A stretch of 64,000 bases of DNA from CAZQXD01 sp964597315 (GTDB lineage Bacteria > Pseudomonadota > Gammaproteobacteria > Competibacterales > Competibacteraceae): NCBI GenBank assembly GCA_964597315.1, contig CAZQXD010000007.1, positions 40,663 to 104,662 of the forward strand. Reading direction: 5' to 3'. The position numbers were made by a program, and so were the translations under genes. Shown one piece after another: positions 40,896-50,173 of this stretch (positions are counted from its first letter, which is position 1; every line of letters begins with the position of its first letter). The notes under the pieces were generated by a model. That model made no database searches. It saw only the letters and a program-made list of their open reading frames with translations, and was not told the DNA's origin.

Positions 40896-42521
40896 TCAGA
40901 AGATAAAATCCGTGGACAGGAAACTGGATCGCCGGTTGCGGATGATGTCGCTGATCAAGGTTTTGCTCCGGGCGTCGTTTTTGGCCGCCACCAAGGTACG
41001 GATGGAAAACTCCCGCAGAGCATCGGCCACCGACAGGGTGCCTTCCGCCGAATCCTTTCTGCCGGTAAAGGGGAAAGTGTCCGGTCCCCGCTGGCATTGG
41101 GTGTTGAGATTGATCCGCCCCACCTGATTGGCGAAGGCGTCCACCAGGCGGGCCACGTCCTGGCCATCCTCCCCGAAGATGCTCAACTGCTGCCCGAAGC
41201 TGGAAGCGACCACATAGTCGATCACCTCCTCCAGGTCCCGGAAGGGCACAATGGGGATGACCGGCCCGAACTGTTCCTCCCGGTACACCCGCATGGCGCT
41301 ATCGACCGGATATAGAATGGCCGGATAAAAGAATGTCCCCCGAACCTCGCCACCCTGCTCGTTGACCACTTGCGCGCCCCGGCTGACGGCGTCCTCCACC
41401 AGGCCCTTGAGAAAATCGGTCTTGCCCGGCTCCGGCAGGGGCGTCAAGGCCACGCCCGGCTCCCAGGGCATGCCTGGCTTGAGTTTCGCCAGCCGCTGCT
41501 TGAACCCCTCGATGAAAGGCTCGGCGATGCTTTCATGGACCCACAGGATTTTCAGGGCCGTGCAACGCTGGCCGTTGAAAGACAGGGCGCCGCCCACGCA
41601 TTCTTGAACGGCGTTGTCCAGGTCCGCGTCCTTGAGGACGATGCCCGGATTTTTGGCGTCCAATCCGAGAATGGCCCGCAACCGGTGGGGTTTCGGGTGC
41701 AGTTTCTTCAGGTCGCTGGCGCCTTTATTGGTGCCGATGAAGGCGAACACGTCGATCTTGCCGGTCTCCATGAGCGCGCCCACCGTCTCCCGCCCGCGCC
41801 CGTAGATGACGTTGATGACGCCAGGCGGGAAGCTGTCCCGAAACGCTTTGAGCAGGGGGCGGATCAGCAGTACGCCGAATTTGGCGGGCTTGAAGATCAC
41901 CGTATTGCCCATGATCAAGGCCGGTATCAGGGTGGAGAAAGTTTCATTGAGGGGGTAATTGTACGGTCCCATGCACAAGGTCACCCCCAAGGGAACGCGG
42001 CGAATCTGGCCCAGGGTGCCCTGCTCGATTTCGAACCGGCTGGAATTCCGATCCAGCTCTTTCAGGGCGTTGACGGTTTCCACGATGTAATCGCAAGTGC
42101 GGTCGAATTCCTTTTCCGAATCCTTGAGGTTCTTGCCGATCTCCCACATCAGCAGCTTGACCACCACTTGGCGCTGCTCGCGCATTCGGGCGAGAAACCC
42201 TTCCACATGGTCGATGCGTTCCGCCACCGACAGGGTGGGCCAGGCCCCGTGGCCCGCGTCGTAGGCGTCCACTGCGGCATCCAGGGCCTTGAGGGCGGTG
42301 GCGGAATCCATCAGGGGCGTACCGCCAAGGGTCACTTGCTCGACCGCGTCCCCTCGGCGAATGCAGACGGGGCTTTTCACCGGCTGAAGATTGCCCTCCC
42401 AGGTCAGCAGATCCCCCCCGAGCAGATACTCCCGTTGCGCCATGGGTTCCGCCAGGCGGTAAGCTTCGGGAATCTCCGTTTCGCCAGGAAACAATGTGTC
42501 CAACTCGGTGTGATTGCCCAT
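40896..42521 (-). CDS. Aldehyde dehydrogenase, probably NADP-dependent glyceraldehyde-3-phosphate dehydrogenase (GapN-like)
   Basis: A 541-residue ALDH-superfamily enzyme. The start MGNHTELDTLFPGETEIPEA has an AGGGA site 8 nt upstream. MGPYNYPLNETFSTLIPALI is the N-terminal cofactor region, with FKPAKFGVL following. The catalytic Cys lies in GALSFNGQRCTALK near 330, and EEQFGPVIPIVPF is the conserved C-terminal segment. Overall similarity is to the non-phosphorylating GAPDH group that makes 3-phosphoglycerate and NADPH. Other aldehyde substrates cannot be excluded. Confidence 0.8.
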   Translation of the reverse strand: MGNHTELDTLFPGETEIPEAYRLAEPMAQREYLLGGDLLTWEGNLQPVKSPVCIRRGDAVEQVTLGGTPLMDSATALKALDAAVDAYDAGHGAWPTLSVAERIDHVEGFLARMREQRQVVVKLLMWEIGKNLKDSEKEFDRTCDYIVETVNALKELDRNSSRFEIEQGTLGQIRRVPLGVTLCMGPYNYPLNETFSTLIPALIMGNTVIFKPAKFGVLLIRPLLKAFRDSFPPGVINVIYGRGRETVGALMETGKIDVFAFIGTNKGASDLKKLHPKPHRLRAILGLDAKNPGIVLKDADLDNAVQECVGGALSFNGQRCTALKILWVHESIAEPFIEGFKQRLAKLKPGMPWEPGVALTPLPEPGKTDFLKGLVEDAVSRGAQVVNEQGGEVRGTFFYPAILYPVDSAMRVYREEQFGPVIPIVPFRDLEEVIDYVVASSFGQQLSIFGEDGQDVARLVDAFANQVGRINLNTQCQRGPDTFPFTGRKDSAEGTLSVADALREFSIRTLVAAKNDARSKTLISDIIRNRRSSFLSTDFIF

Positions 42522-42757
42522 GAATTTCCCTCGCTGTTGATGACGGTGAAGCGGGAACACAACGGTAAATGTAGATTGGAATGGGAAAAAATCGAGACCG
42601 GAGACACGGTAGCCGACGCTCTCCCCGGGAGAGACTCCGTTGCGAGATGGGGAAATCGGCAGTTTATATCTGAAGCGTCCCAAGCACCCGGACCGCCCTC
42701 AGGGGAAGCGGGGCTACGGCGTCGTCGGCGGGCAAAGCACCAGACCGGAGAGCCGGG

Positions 42758-44281
42758 TCAGCCCCCCCGAGCCAGCAGCGGAATGGTCAATGGGGTGCCT
42801 GCGGGCATTCGCAACTGATTGCCAGGTAGACCATTGGCGGAGCGCAGAATAGGCAGGCTGATGCCGTAACTGGCGGCGATCTGGGCCAGGCTCTCGCCCC
42901 GCTGAATGACGTGGACTCGTTGGGTTCGGGCCACCGGCTCGGAGCGGACCTCTCTGGGAGTCGGCGGCGGCGTGGTCATGGGCGTGGCGGTAAGCACCAG
43001 CGAGGGCGAGGCCGGTTCCGTGACCGGTGCGACCTTGGGCGTCGGGGCCGCCACGAGAACCGGCGCCGGGACCACATCCACCCCAGGTGGGGGGGCGATG
43101 GGCGCCGCCTCCGGGGCCTCCACCACAATCATTTCCTGAGCCGGGCGCTTGCGGAAATAGCCCCGAATACCGTCCATGATGGCCTTGGCCAGGCGCTTCT
43201 GAAAGACCTTACCGCGCAGCTTTTTCTCTTCCGAGGGATTGGAGATAAACGCCGCCTCCACCAGAATGGAGGGCATGACCGGGGAGGTCAGCACGGCGAA
43301 ACTGCCCCGCTCCACCCGGGACTTAAACAGACTGCCCATTTCCCCTAAACGCTTGAGTACCTGCTCGGCCAAAAACTGACTCGCCTCCAGGTTGGCGTCC
43401 TGCTGCATATCCAGCACCACCCGATCGATGTAGTCGTCCTCCAGCAAGCGCATGCTGCCTAGTTTATCGACGGCGTTTTCTCGGTGAGCCAGCAGCCGGG
43501 CGGCTTCGCTGGTGGCCCGTCCGGTGGACAGAATATACACCGAGGAACCCCGGGGCTTGGCATGTTCGGCAGCGTCGGCATGAATGGACAAAAACAAGTC
43601 GGCGTCATGCTTGCGGGCGATATTGAGGCGTTCCCTCAGACCCAGGTAGCGGTCGCTGTGGCGGGTCAGCACGGCCCGCATACCGGGTTCCTGGTCCACC
43701 AGGGTCTTGAGATGACGGGCCACGGCCAGCACCACACTTTTTTCCCGGGTGCCCCGAGGGCCAACAGCGCCAGGGTCTTTGCCGCCGTGGCCCGGATCAA
43801 TGGCGATGACGATATCCCGGCTTACCGGCACCCAAACGGTCTTTTGGGCCTTGGAAGCAGCGTTGGCTCCGGCGAGCCTGGCAGGGGGCTGGCCCGCAGG
43901 AGGATAGACCTCCACCACCAATCGGTGCCCGCCCCTGGCGTCCGGGGGAGCGTTGAACACCTGATAGCGCCCGGTCCCTACCAAGTCCAGCACCACCCGC
44001 AGGTCGGATTGCTCGCGCACCCCGGTACGCACTGCCCGGACATGGCCAGAGCGCAAACTCAGGGACTTGAGCGCGGTGTCGCGGCGGGCGTCCTGGAGGT
44101 CCACCACCAGGCGTGGGGGATTATCCAGCATAAAGTGATGCGCTTGCGCCGGCCCGGACAGGTCGAACACCACTTGGGTGCGATCGGAGTATTCCATCAA
44201 GCGGCCGTTACTAACCTGCACCGGGACGGCAAGAGCGGTCACGGACAGCGATAACAGCAGAAGCAAGACCAGCAACTTCAT
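42758..44281 (-). CDS. amiC: N-acetylmuramoyl-L-alanine amidase AmiC with AMIN and LysM domains
   Basis: A 507-residue periplasmic amidase that splits septal peptidoglycan. Signal peptide: about residues 1-18. AMIN domain: 20-125 (LMEYSDRTQVVFDLSGPAQA). Zinc amidase: about 160-380, with IAIDPGHGGKDPGAVG, the metal-site Glu in TREKSVVL and LSIHADAAEH, and SILVEAAFISNPSEE. A Pro/Ala-rich linker leads to a C-terminal LysM (VIQRGESLAQIAASYGI). A LysM at the end is common in gammaproteobacterial AmiC/AmiB. It lies 29 bp after tsaE. Confidence 0.94.
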   Translation of the reverse strand: MKLLVLLLLLSLSVTALAVPVQVSNGRLMEYSDRTQVVFDLSGPAQAHHFMLDNPPRLVVDLQDARRDTALKSLSLRSGHVRAVRTGVREQSDLRVVLDLVGTGRYQVFNAPPDARGGHRLVVEVYPPAGQPPARLAGANAASKAQKTVWVPVSRDIVIAIDPGHGGKDPGAVGPRGTREKSVVLAVARHLKTLVDQEPGMRAVLTRHSDRYLGLRERLNIARKHDADLFLSIHADAAEHAKPRGSSVYILSTGRATSEAARLLAHRENAVDKLGSMRLLEDDYIDRVVLDMQQDANLEASQFLAEQVLKRLGEMGSLFKSRVERGSFAVLTSPVMPSILVEAAFISNPSEEKKLRGKVFQKRLAKAIMDGIRGYFRKRPAQEMIVVEAPEAAPIAPPPGVDVVPAPVLVAAPTPKVAPVTEPASPSLVLTATPMTTPPPTPREVRSEPVARTQRVHVIQRGESLAQIAASYGISLPILRSANGLPGNQLRMPAGTPLTIPLLARGG

Positions 44282-44310
44282 AATTAAATCCCCCCTCGGC
44301 GGTTTTTTTA

Positions 44311-44811
44311 CTATAAGCCACCCCGTTCTTCAACGTCGGAAGCCCTATTCAGCGCCGCCAACAAGGTCATCCCGATGGCGGTGATCGCCTTCAGGTGGCA
44401 GACTCGGCCTTGGGGCTGGTGGTCCAGTTGCAGTTCCAGGTCCGGTCCCGGCAAGCTCCGCCCCCCCCGTTCGGGCCATTCCACCAGCAATAAGGCGGTA
44501 TCATCCAACTGATCGGTCAAGCCCAGATAGTCCATCTCTCCGGCGTCCACGAGGCGGTACAAGTCACAATGCAGAACCGAGCGGTCGGCCAGGTGATACG
44601 GCTCCACCAAAGTGTAAGTGGGGCTTTTGACACGTCCCCCATGGCCCATGCCCCGTAAAAGGCCCCGGACCAGGGTGGTTTTGCCGACCCCCAGGTCGCC
44701 ACGCAACCAGCACACACACCGGGAGCGGGGTATCGCCTCCAGGGCCGCTGCCAGCCCCGCCCCTAAAGCCTCGGTATCCGCTTCGGCGGCCAGGTAAAGG
44801 GTTCGGGTCAT
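44311..44811 (-). CDS. tsaE: tRNA threonylcarbamoyladenosine biosynthesis ATPase TsaE
   Basis: A 166-residue P-loop ATPase needed for the t6A37 modification of ANN-decoding tRNAs. Walker A GDLGVGKTTLVRGLL lies near 38, then SPTYTLVEPYHL and LYRLVDAGEMDYLGL, and LLVEWPERG with the conserved Glu. The start ATG overlaps the nnr stop by 4 bp (ATGA). The nnr-tsaE-amiC order is conserved in gammaproteobacteria. Confidence 0.95.
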   Translation of the reverse strand: MTRTLYLAAEADTEALGAGLAAALEAIPRSRCVCWLRGDLGVGKTTLVRGLLRGMGHGGRVKSPTYTLVEPYHLADRSVLHCDLYRLVDAGEMDYLGLTDQLDDTALLLVEWPERGGRSLPGPDLELQLDHQPQGRVCHLKAITAIGMTLLAALNRASDVEERGGL

Positions 44812-46298
44812 GGATTGACTAGCCGCCGTAACTGGGGCAGCAGATCCAAGGCCATCAAGCCCCGCTCGCCACCCTCCTCCGCCGCCAGATCCCCGGCCCG
44901 ACCATGGAGATAGACACCGGCCCGAGCGGCCTCCAGGGGGGACAAACCCTGGGCCAGCAGCCCGGCGATCACCCCGGTGAGTACATCGCCCATACCACCA
45001 CTGCCCATGCCGGGGTTGCCGCTGACACACACCGTCACCGGCTCGTCAGCTGCCGCCACCAGGGTGCCGGCGCCCTTGAGTACCGCCACGCCACCGAAAC
45101 GATCAGCCAGTTCGGTGACGGCGGCAAAGCGATCCGCCTCCACCGTCGCCGAGTCGCTGCCCAGTAGCCGGGCCGCCTCTCCAGGGTGAGGGGTCAGCAC
45201 CCAGTCGTCTCTACGCCTGGGATGGCCCACCAGCAGGTTCAGGCCATCGGCGTCCACCACCAGGGGGCGTGCAGCGTCCAATACCGTTTCCAGCAGTACC
45301 CGCCCCCAAGCCGTTTGACCCAGCCCCGGACCCACCACCACCACCGTAGCCCGTTCTAACAATGGGTCCAGGCTATCCCCATCCTCCACCCCTCGGAACA
45401 TGAGTTCCGGGCGCAGGGCCGCCTGTACGCTAGCGTGGTCGGACCGGGTAGCCACGCTCACCAGCCCGGACCCGACCCGAGCGGCGCTCTCGGCGGCCAT
45501 CCGCGCCGCCCCGGCCATGCCATGATCGCCCCCCACCACCAGCACATGGCCATGGCTTCCCTTATGGGCGGAACGGGAGCGCCTGGGTAACAGCCGGGGC
45601 AAGTCCTGGCCCACGTAGCGCAGGGCGGCGGGCCGCTGTTCGGCGTAGAGGTCGGCGGGCGCCCCCAGAGCGTCGAAAATAACCCGGCCACAACAGGCCG
45701 GGCCCTGACCCGTGAACAGCCCCTGTTTGAGACCGATAAAGCTCACCGTCACGTCGGCCCGCACCGCCGCCCCCAGCACCGCGCCCCGATCGGCGTGCAG
45801 CCCCGAGGGGATATCCACCGCCAGCACCCCGGCGTGGTGGCCGTTGATCCGCTCCACCGCCTCCCGCCAGCGACCGCTGACCTCCCGCTCCAGGCCGGTG
45901 CCCAGCAGGGCGTCCACCACCACCTCGGCATCCAGCAGGGGCGCGGTCTGAAAGGGCTGGATAGGCACCTCGGCGGCGGCGGCGTCCTGGGCGGCGCGCC
46001 AGGCGTCGCCCCGCAACTCCCGGGGATCGCGTAGCCACAGGGCGTGGGATTCCAAACCGGCCTGTTTGGCCAGCCGGGCCACCACATAGCCGTCCCCGGC
46101 ATTGTTACCGGCGCCGCACACCACAACCACCCGTTCGGCTTCGGGCCAGATTTCGCGAAGCGCCGAGAAACAAGCTTGGCCGGCCCGGCTCATGAGGGTG
46201 TAGCCGGGTATGCCTCGCTCCTCGATGGCAAGACGGTCCAGTTCTCGCACCTGGGCGGCGCGATACAGTTCAGCGGGCAAAACCTGGTTGGTCTCCAT
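44808..46298 (-). CDS. nnr: Bifunctional NAD(P)HX epimerase/dehydratase
   Basis: A 496-residue repair enzyme for hydrated NAD(P)H. The YjeF-N epimerase domain covers about 1-215 (VVVCGAGNNAGDGYVVARL, VDIPSGLHADRG). The ADP-dependent dehydratase covers about 225-490 (VLTPHPGEAARLLG, NPGMGSGGMGDVLTGVIAGLL). The start METNQVLPAELYRAAQ is chosen by fit to the family and an AGGGA site about 11 nt upstream. It is divergent from queG. Confidence 0.93.
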   Translation of the reverse strand: METNQVLPAELYRAAQVRELDRLAIEERGIPGYTLMSRAGQACFSALREIWPEAERVVVVCGAGNNAGDGYVVARLAKQAGLESHALWLRDPRELRGDAWRAAQDAAAAEVPIQPFQTAPLLDAEVVVDALLGTGLEREVSGRWREAVERINGHHAGVLAVDIPSGLHADRGAVLGAAVRADVTVSFIGLKQGLFTGQGPACCGRVIFDALGAPADLYAEQRPAALRYVGQDLPRLLPRRSRSAHKGSHGHVLVVGGDHGMAGAARMAAESAARVGSGLVSVATRSDHASVQAALRPELMFRGVEDGDSLDPLLERATVVVVGPGLGQTAWGRVLLETVLDAARPLVVDADGLNLLVGHPRRRDDWVLTPHPGEAARLLGSDSATVEADRFAAVTELADRFGGVAVLKGAGTLVAAADEPVTVCVSGNPGMGSGGMGDVLTGVIAGLLAQGLSPLEAARAGVYLHGRAGDLAAEEGGERGLMALDLLPQLRRLVNP

Positions 46299-46374
46299 GT
46301 TTACGGTTTCCCTGGCTGTTGACAGTTCTGGCAAAATACCCTGACTGCTGCCGTAATTCCACCGGACCCGCCCC

Positions 46375-47490
46375 ATGACCGCCTCGCCCTCCCCGCCCGA
46401 TCCACCTACCCTGGCATCCAACATCAAGGACTGGGGACGGGAACTGGGCTTTCAGGCTATCGGCATCACCGGGGTGGATCTGGAGGCCGACGGGGCGCGG
46501 CTGGGGGACTGGCTGGCTGCCGGCTACCATGGAGAAATGGACTATATGGCCCGCCACGGGCCGCGCCGGACCCGCCCGGCGGAGCTGGTGCCGGGTACCT
46601 TGCGGGTGATTTCGGCGCGTATGGATTATCTGCCCCCCCAGGGCGCCAAACCGCAACAGGTGCTGAATGATCGGTCCCTGGGCTATGTGTCCCGCTACGC
46701 CCTGGGCCGGGACTACCACAAAGTCTTGCGCCGCCGCCTGCAACGCCTGGCCGAGCGCATCGAGGCGGCCATCGGTCCCTTCGGCTACCGGGCGTTTACC
46801 GACAGCGCCCCGGTACTGGAAAAAGCCCTGGCCCGGGACGCCGGTCTGGGCTGGATCGGCAAGCACAGCAATCTACTGGCCCGGCAGGCGGGCTCGTGGT
46901 TCTTTTTGGGGGAGATCTTTATCGACCTGCCCCTGCCCGTGGACCGTCCGGTCAGCGCCCATTGTGGCTCCTGCGCCGCCTGTCTGGAGGTCTGCCCCAC
47001 CCGGGCTATCGTTGCCCCCTATCAGGTGGACGCCCGGCGCTGTATCTCCTATCACACCATCGAACTGCACGGCTCCATCCCCCGGGAATTCCGCCGGGCC
47101 ATGGGCAACCGCATCTACGGCTGCGATGACTGCCAGTTGGTCTGCCCCTGGAACAAATTCGCCACCCCCACCCCGGAGACGGACTTCCTGCCCCGCCACG
47201 GCCTGGACGCGCCTCGGCTGGTGGACCTGTTCGCCTGGACCGAGAAGGCATTTCTGGAACGCACCGAAGGTTCGCCCATCCGCCGCATTGGCCATGAACG
47301 CTGGCTACGCAATATCGCCGTGGCCCTGGGCAACGCCCCCTGGTCGGAATCCGTGGTGACGGCCTTGAACGCCCGCTCGGAGCATCCCTCGGCCCTGGTG
47401 CGGGAGCATGTGGCTTGGGCGCTGGCGGAGCAGGCGGGTAAGAAGCCGGATTTGCGACGGGACACGAGGCGCGGTACTATCAGTCACTAG
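46375..47490 (+). CDS. queG: Epoxyqueuosine reductase QueG
   Basis: A 371-residue cobalamin-dependent iron-sulfur enzyme for the last step of queuosine synthesis in tRNA. Two [4Fe-4S] motifs are present: CGSCAACLEVCPTRAI near 200 and CDDCQLVCPWNK near 250. The N-terminal segment NIKDWGRELGFQAIGI and FTDSAPVLEKALARDAGLGW match the family. A C-terminal HEAT-like tail ends the protein. The pairing with divergent nnr-tsaE is conserved in related bacteria. Confidence 0.95.
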   Translation: MTASPSPPDPPTLASNIKDWGRELGFQAIGITGVDLEADGARLGDWLAAGYHGEMDYMARHGPRRTRPAELVPGTLRVISARMDYLPPQGAKPQQVLNDRSLGYVSRYALGRDYHKVLRRRLQRLAERIEAAIGPFGYRAFTDSAPVLEKALARDAGLGWIGKHSNLLARQAGSWFFLGEIFIDLPLPVDRPVSAHCGSCAACLEVCPTRAIVAPYQVDARRCISYHTIELHGSIPREFRRAMGNRIYGCDDCQLVCPWNKFATPTPETDFLPRHGLDAPRLVDLFAWTEKAFLERTEGSPIRRIGHERWLRNIAVALGNAPWSESVVTALNARSEHPSALVREHVAWALAEQAGKKPDLRRDTRRGTISH

Positions 47491-47524
47491 GTGACTTATA
47501 CCGTGATAACATTGAGACGCCACC

Positions 47525-48106
47525 ATGGGCAGCACTGAGTACGCAAGCGATTATCTCGAAGCCCGCGGGATCTCAAGCCCCGAGGCCCTGACGGAGGCCC
47601 TCGGGCGGGTCCTAGACAGCATGGAGCCGACAGTATACGAGGCCCCCGAGAGCGGACTTACGGAGCACGAGCAAGCGATTTTGCGCGAAGGCGGCCTCCG
47701 CCTCGAACGTAGCAGCGGCCGGGATCTGGTCGCTGAAGGTGCTGTTCGGTTCGCCGCTCTAGTCGAGCGTAGCCTCTCGGCCGAGGAAGTGGCCAAACAG
47801 TTGAAGGTGACCCCAGGACGGGTCCATCAGATGATTTCGAAACGAGATCTCTATAGTTTTCGGCTGGACGGCAAGCGGTTAGTACCGGACTTCCAAATTC
47901 GCGACGGTAAGCTGGTTCCGAACATCGCCCAGGTCAACAAGGCGCTGCCGGAAACCATGCACCCACTGGGCATCTTCAACTTTTTTCACTTGGAGAACGT
48001 CGATCTCTTCATCGACGAAGCACAAGAAGTACGGCTCTCACCGCTAGCCTGGCTAGGGGAAGGGCGGGACCCGAAACCAGTGATCTTCATGGCCAAGCAC
48101 TTGTGA
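47525..48106 (+). CDS. Probable antitoxin paired with a RES-domain toxin
   Basis: A 193-residue protein with a helix-turn-helix near 80-105 (SLSAEEVAKQLKVTPGRVHQMI) and a C-terminal region NFFHLENVDLFIDEAQEVRL ... PLAWLGEGRDPKPVIFMAK. The latter looks like the toxin-binding, DUF2384-like domain of Xre-type antitoxins (SPLAWL). It is 4 bp upstream of the RES gene, the canonical antitoxin-first order. Length is slightly above the usual 130-150. Confidence 0.75.
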   Translation: MGSTEYASDYLEARGISSPEALTEALGRVLDSMEPTVYEAPESGLTEHEQAILREGGLRLERSSGRDLVAEGAVRFAALVERSLSAEEVAKQLKVTPGRVHQMISKRDLYSFRLDGKRLVPDFQIRDGKLVPNIAQVNKALPETMHPLGIFNFFHLENVDLFIDEAQEVRLSPLAWLGEGRDPKPVIFMAKHL

Positions 48107-48110
48107 ACTT

Positions 48111-48764
48111 GTGCCAAAGCTCCCCCATGCGCCCGACTTAGCCGTCCTGCGTCGTATCGAGCCAGCGCTCCGGACGCTCGATACCCGGCAACTGTGGCAC
48201 CGAATCTATCGGCGCGGCGGAGAGCATCCAACCCGGTGGAACTCGCTGAGGTTCCACGGACCAACAGACGCCCGCTTTGACCACCATTTGCCAGACCGCT
48301 CAGGAAATGCCCAAGTGCAAGAGCGCGGCATTCTCTATCTCGCCAGCGATGTGCCTACCTGTCTCGCGGAGGTATTCCAAAACAACCGGGAGGTTGACAC
48401 GTATGATCGTCATCCGTGGTTAGTGTCGTTTCGTTTTGCCTCGTCACTCACGGCGCTTGACCTGACGGATACGTTCCCCATGCTAGCCGGTGCCTCGATG
48501 AAACTGGTGAGTGGTCCCCGGGTATTCGCTCGGAATTGGGCACGAGGATTTTACGAGGCGTACCCGTTTATCGACGGCCTATACTTCTTGTCTTCGATGA
48601 CGAATCGCCCGGTGCTGGCGCTGTTCGAAAGGGCGATAGAGAAACAGCCGCTCCCCGATATGCCGCTATTTCACCGGAACCTGGACTCCCCTCTTATGCT
48701 CATCCCGCTGCAAGAAGCCTGTAAGGATATCGGGTATCGATTCTCACCCAAGACACCGTTCTGA
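48111..48764 (+). CDS. RES-domain toxin (NAD+-degrading family)
   Basis: A 217-residue protein. LWHRIYRRGGEHPTRWNSLRF, GILYLASDVPTCLAEVFQNN and LALFERAI with a late Ser-rich stretch are RES-fold features. The Arg (RIYRR), Tyr and Glu (AEVF) that shape the NAD-binding pocket are present. RES toxins such as MbcT and Xre-RES proteins deplete NAD+. The start is GTG, 4 bp after the antitoxin stop. Base composition is less GC-rich than the flanking core genes. Confidence 0.8.
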   Translation: MPKLPHAPDLAVLRRIEPALRTLDTRQLWHRIYRRGGEHPTRWNSLRFHGPTDARFDHHLPDRSGNAQVQERGILYLASDVPTCLAEVFQNNREVDTYDRHPWLVSFRFASSLTALDLTDTFPMLAGASMKLVSGPRVFARNWARGFYEAYPFIDGLYFLSSMTNRPVLALFERAIEKQPLPDMPLFHRNLDSPLMLIPLQEACKDIGYRFSPKTPF

Positions 48765-48836
48765 AGGTATTGTCATATAGGACACTACCGTGGAAATGCT
48801 AAGTAAATAGTCTGCTTTAATGGTAAAGGAGCCGAC

Positions 48837-49979
48837 ATGACCGACCACATGCCAGATGACTTATCCGCCGCCGGCCGCGACTTGCGCGCCTACACCGATG
48901 AGTTGCGCCCCAAACATCCGGTGGTCAGGAACGTTGCGGGCGAATGGGTGCTGCTCAGGCATGCCGACGTCGCCGCTGCGGCCTTGGACCACGAGCGGTT
49001 CTCCAGCGGGGTCTCTCGCTACCTGCAGGTACCCAACGGATTGGACGGTGAGGAACACACCCGCTACCGAGACGTTATCGAGCGGCACCTGAGCCATGGC
49101 GCATTGGAGCCGTTCGTACCCGTCTTCGAACGCCTCGCAGCCCAACTGATGGCGGAATTGCCTAGGGGCGCTGTGCTGGATGCCGTGAGCGACATCGGCG
49201 CCGTGTTCGCGGTGCGTGCCCAGTGTGAATGGTTGGGGTGGCCAGCCGAGTTGGAACCACGACTGCTGGAGTGGATGCGGGAGAACCATGCCGCCACCCG
49301 CTCCGGGGACCGCGCCTGGACGACGGACGTGGCCGAACAGTTCGACGAGATCATTCGCTCGGTTATCCTGCCCCGCCGCGCGGCGGACGGCAACGCCCCC
49401 GATGACGTGACCACCCGGCTTTGCCGCGAGGTGGTGGATGGGCGGCTGCTGACGGAGGTGGAGCTGGTTTCGATCCTCCGCAACTGGACCGGCGGCGACC
49501 TGGGTTCCATCGCGCTGTGTGTCGGTGTACTCGTGGCCCATGTCGCCCAGCAGCCGGGGCTTGCAAAGCGGCTACGCACGGCCTCGGATAACGAAGTGGA
49601 AGCGGTCATCGATGAGGTGTTGCGCCTCGACGACCCATTCGTTTCTAATCGGCGCATTACCATGTGCCCCGTGCGGATCGGGGGCCAGGATATCCCGAGC
49701 GGCGCCCGGGTCAAGCTGAACTGGACTTCAGCCAACCGTGACGAGACGGTCTTCAACAACAACCGGTTCGATCCCGAGGGGAACGCGGCAGCGAACCTTG
49801 TCTACGGGATCGGGAAGCACGCCTGTCCGGGTCGGCTGCTGGCCACCTGGGAACTGCGGATCGCGTTGCAGGCACTGCTAGCGTCGGTGCAGACCATTGA
49901 ACTGGCGCCCGACCAACGGCCAGAGCGGGAAGTGGCGCCCGTGGGTGGGTACCACCGGGTGCCGGTGGTATTCACTTAG
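48837..49979 (+). CDS. Cytochrome P450
   Basis: A 380-residue bacterial class P450. The heme-ligand motif is YGIGKHACPGR with Cys330. The K-helix E-x-x-R is E260/R263 (DEVLRL). The C-helix H74-x3-R78 (EEHTRYRDV) binds the heme propionate. The I-helix reads NWTGGDLGS instead of the usual A-G-x-D/E-T, lacking the proton-relay Thr, so the reaction may differ from standard monooxygenation. No ferredoxin or reductase is adjacent. It follows the RES toxin by 72 bp on the same strand, but a functional link is not evident. Confidence 0.9.
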   Translation: MTDHMPDDLSAAGRDLRAYTDELRPKHPVVRNVAGEWVLLRHADVAAAALDHERFSSGVSRYLQVPNGLDGEEHTRYRDVIERHLSHGALEPFVPVFERLAAQLMAELPRGAVLDAVSDIGAVFAVRAQCEWLGWPAELEPRLLEWMRENHAATRSGDRAWTTDVAEQFDEIIRSVILPRRAADGNAPDDVTTRLCREVVDGRLLTEVELVSILRNWTGGDLGSIALCVGVLVAHVAQQPGLAKRLRTASDNEVEAVIDEVLRLDDPFVSNRRITMCPVRIGGQDIPSGARVKLNWTSANRDETVFNNNRFDPEGNAAANLVYGIGKHACPGRLLATWELRIALQALLASVQTIELAPDQRPEREVAPVGGYHRVPVVFT

Positions 49980-50173
49980 GTTCTGTCAACACTACTCTAC
50001 TGATCGGTAAGGCGACACCCCCCCGGATTTCCAGGAATCCGGCACGCCGGTTGCTACACTTGGGTCTACGCCGCTTTGGAGTCGGCTTCCGTAGTCTTGG
50101 CGCACCAATACAGTGCCCGCTATGGGTCGGCAAGTCCGTTTACCGTGCATCCATAACTAAAGAGCCTATCCTC

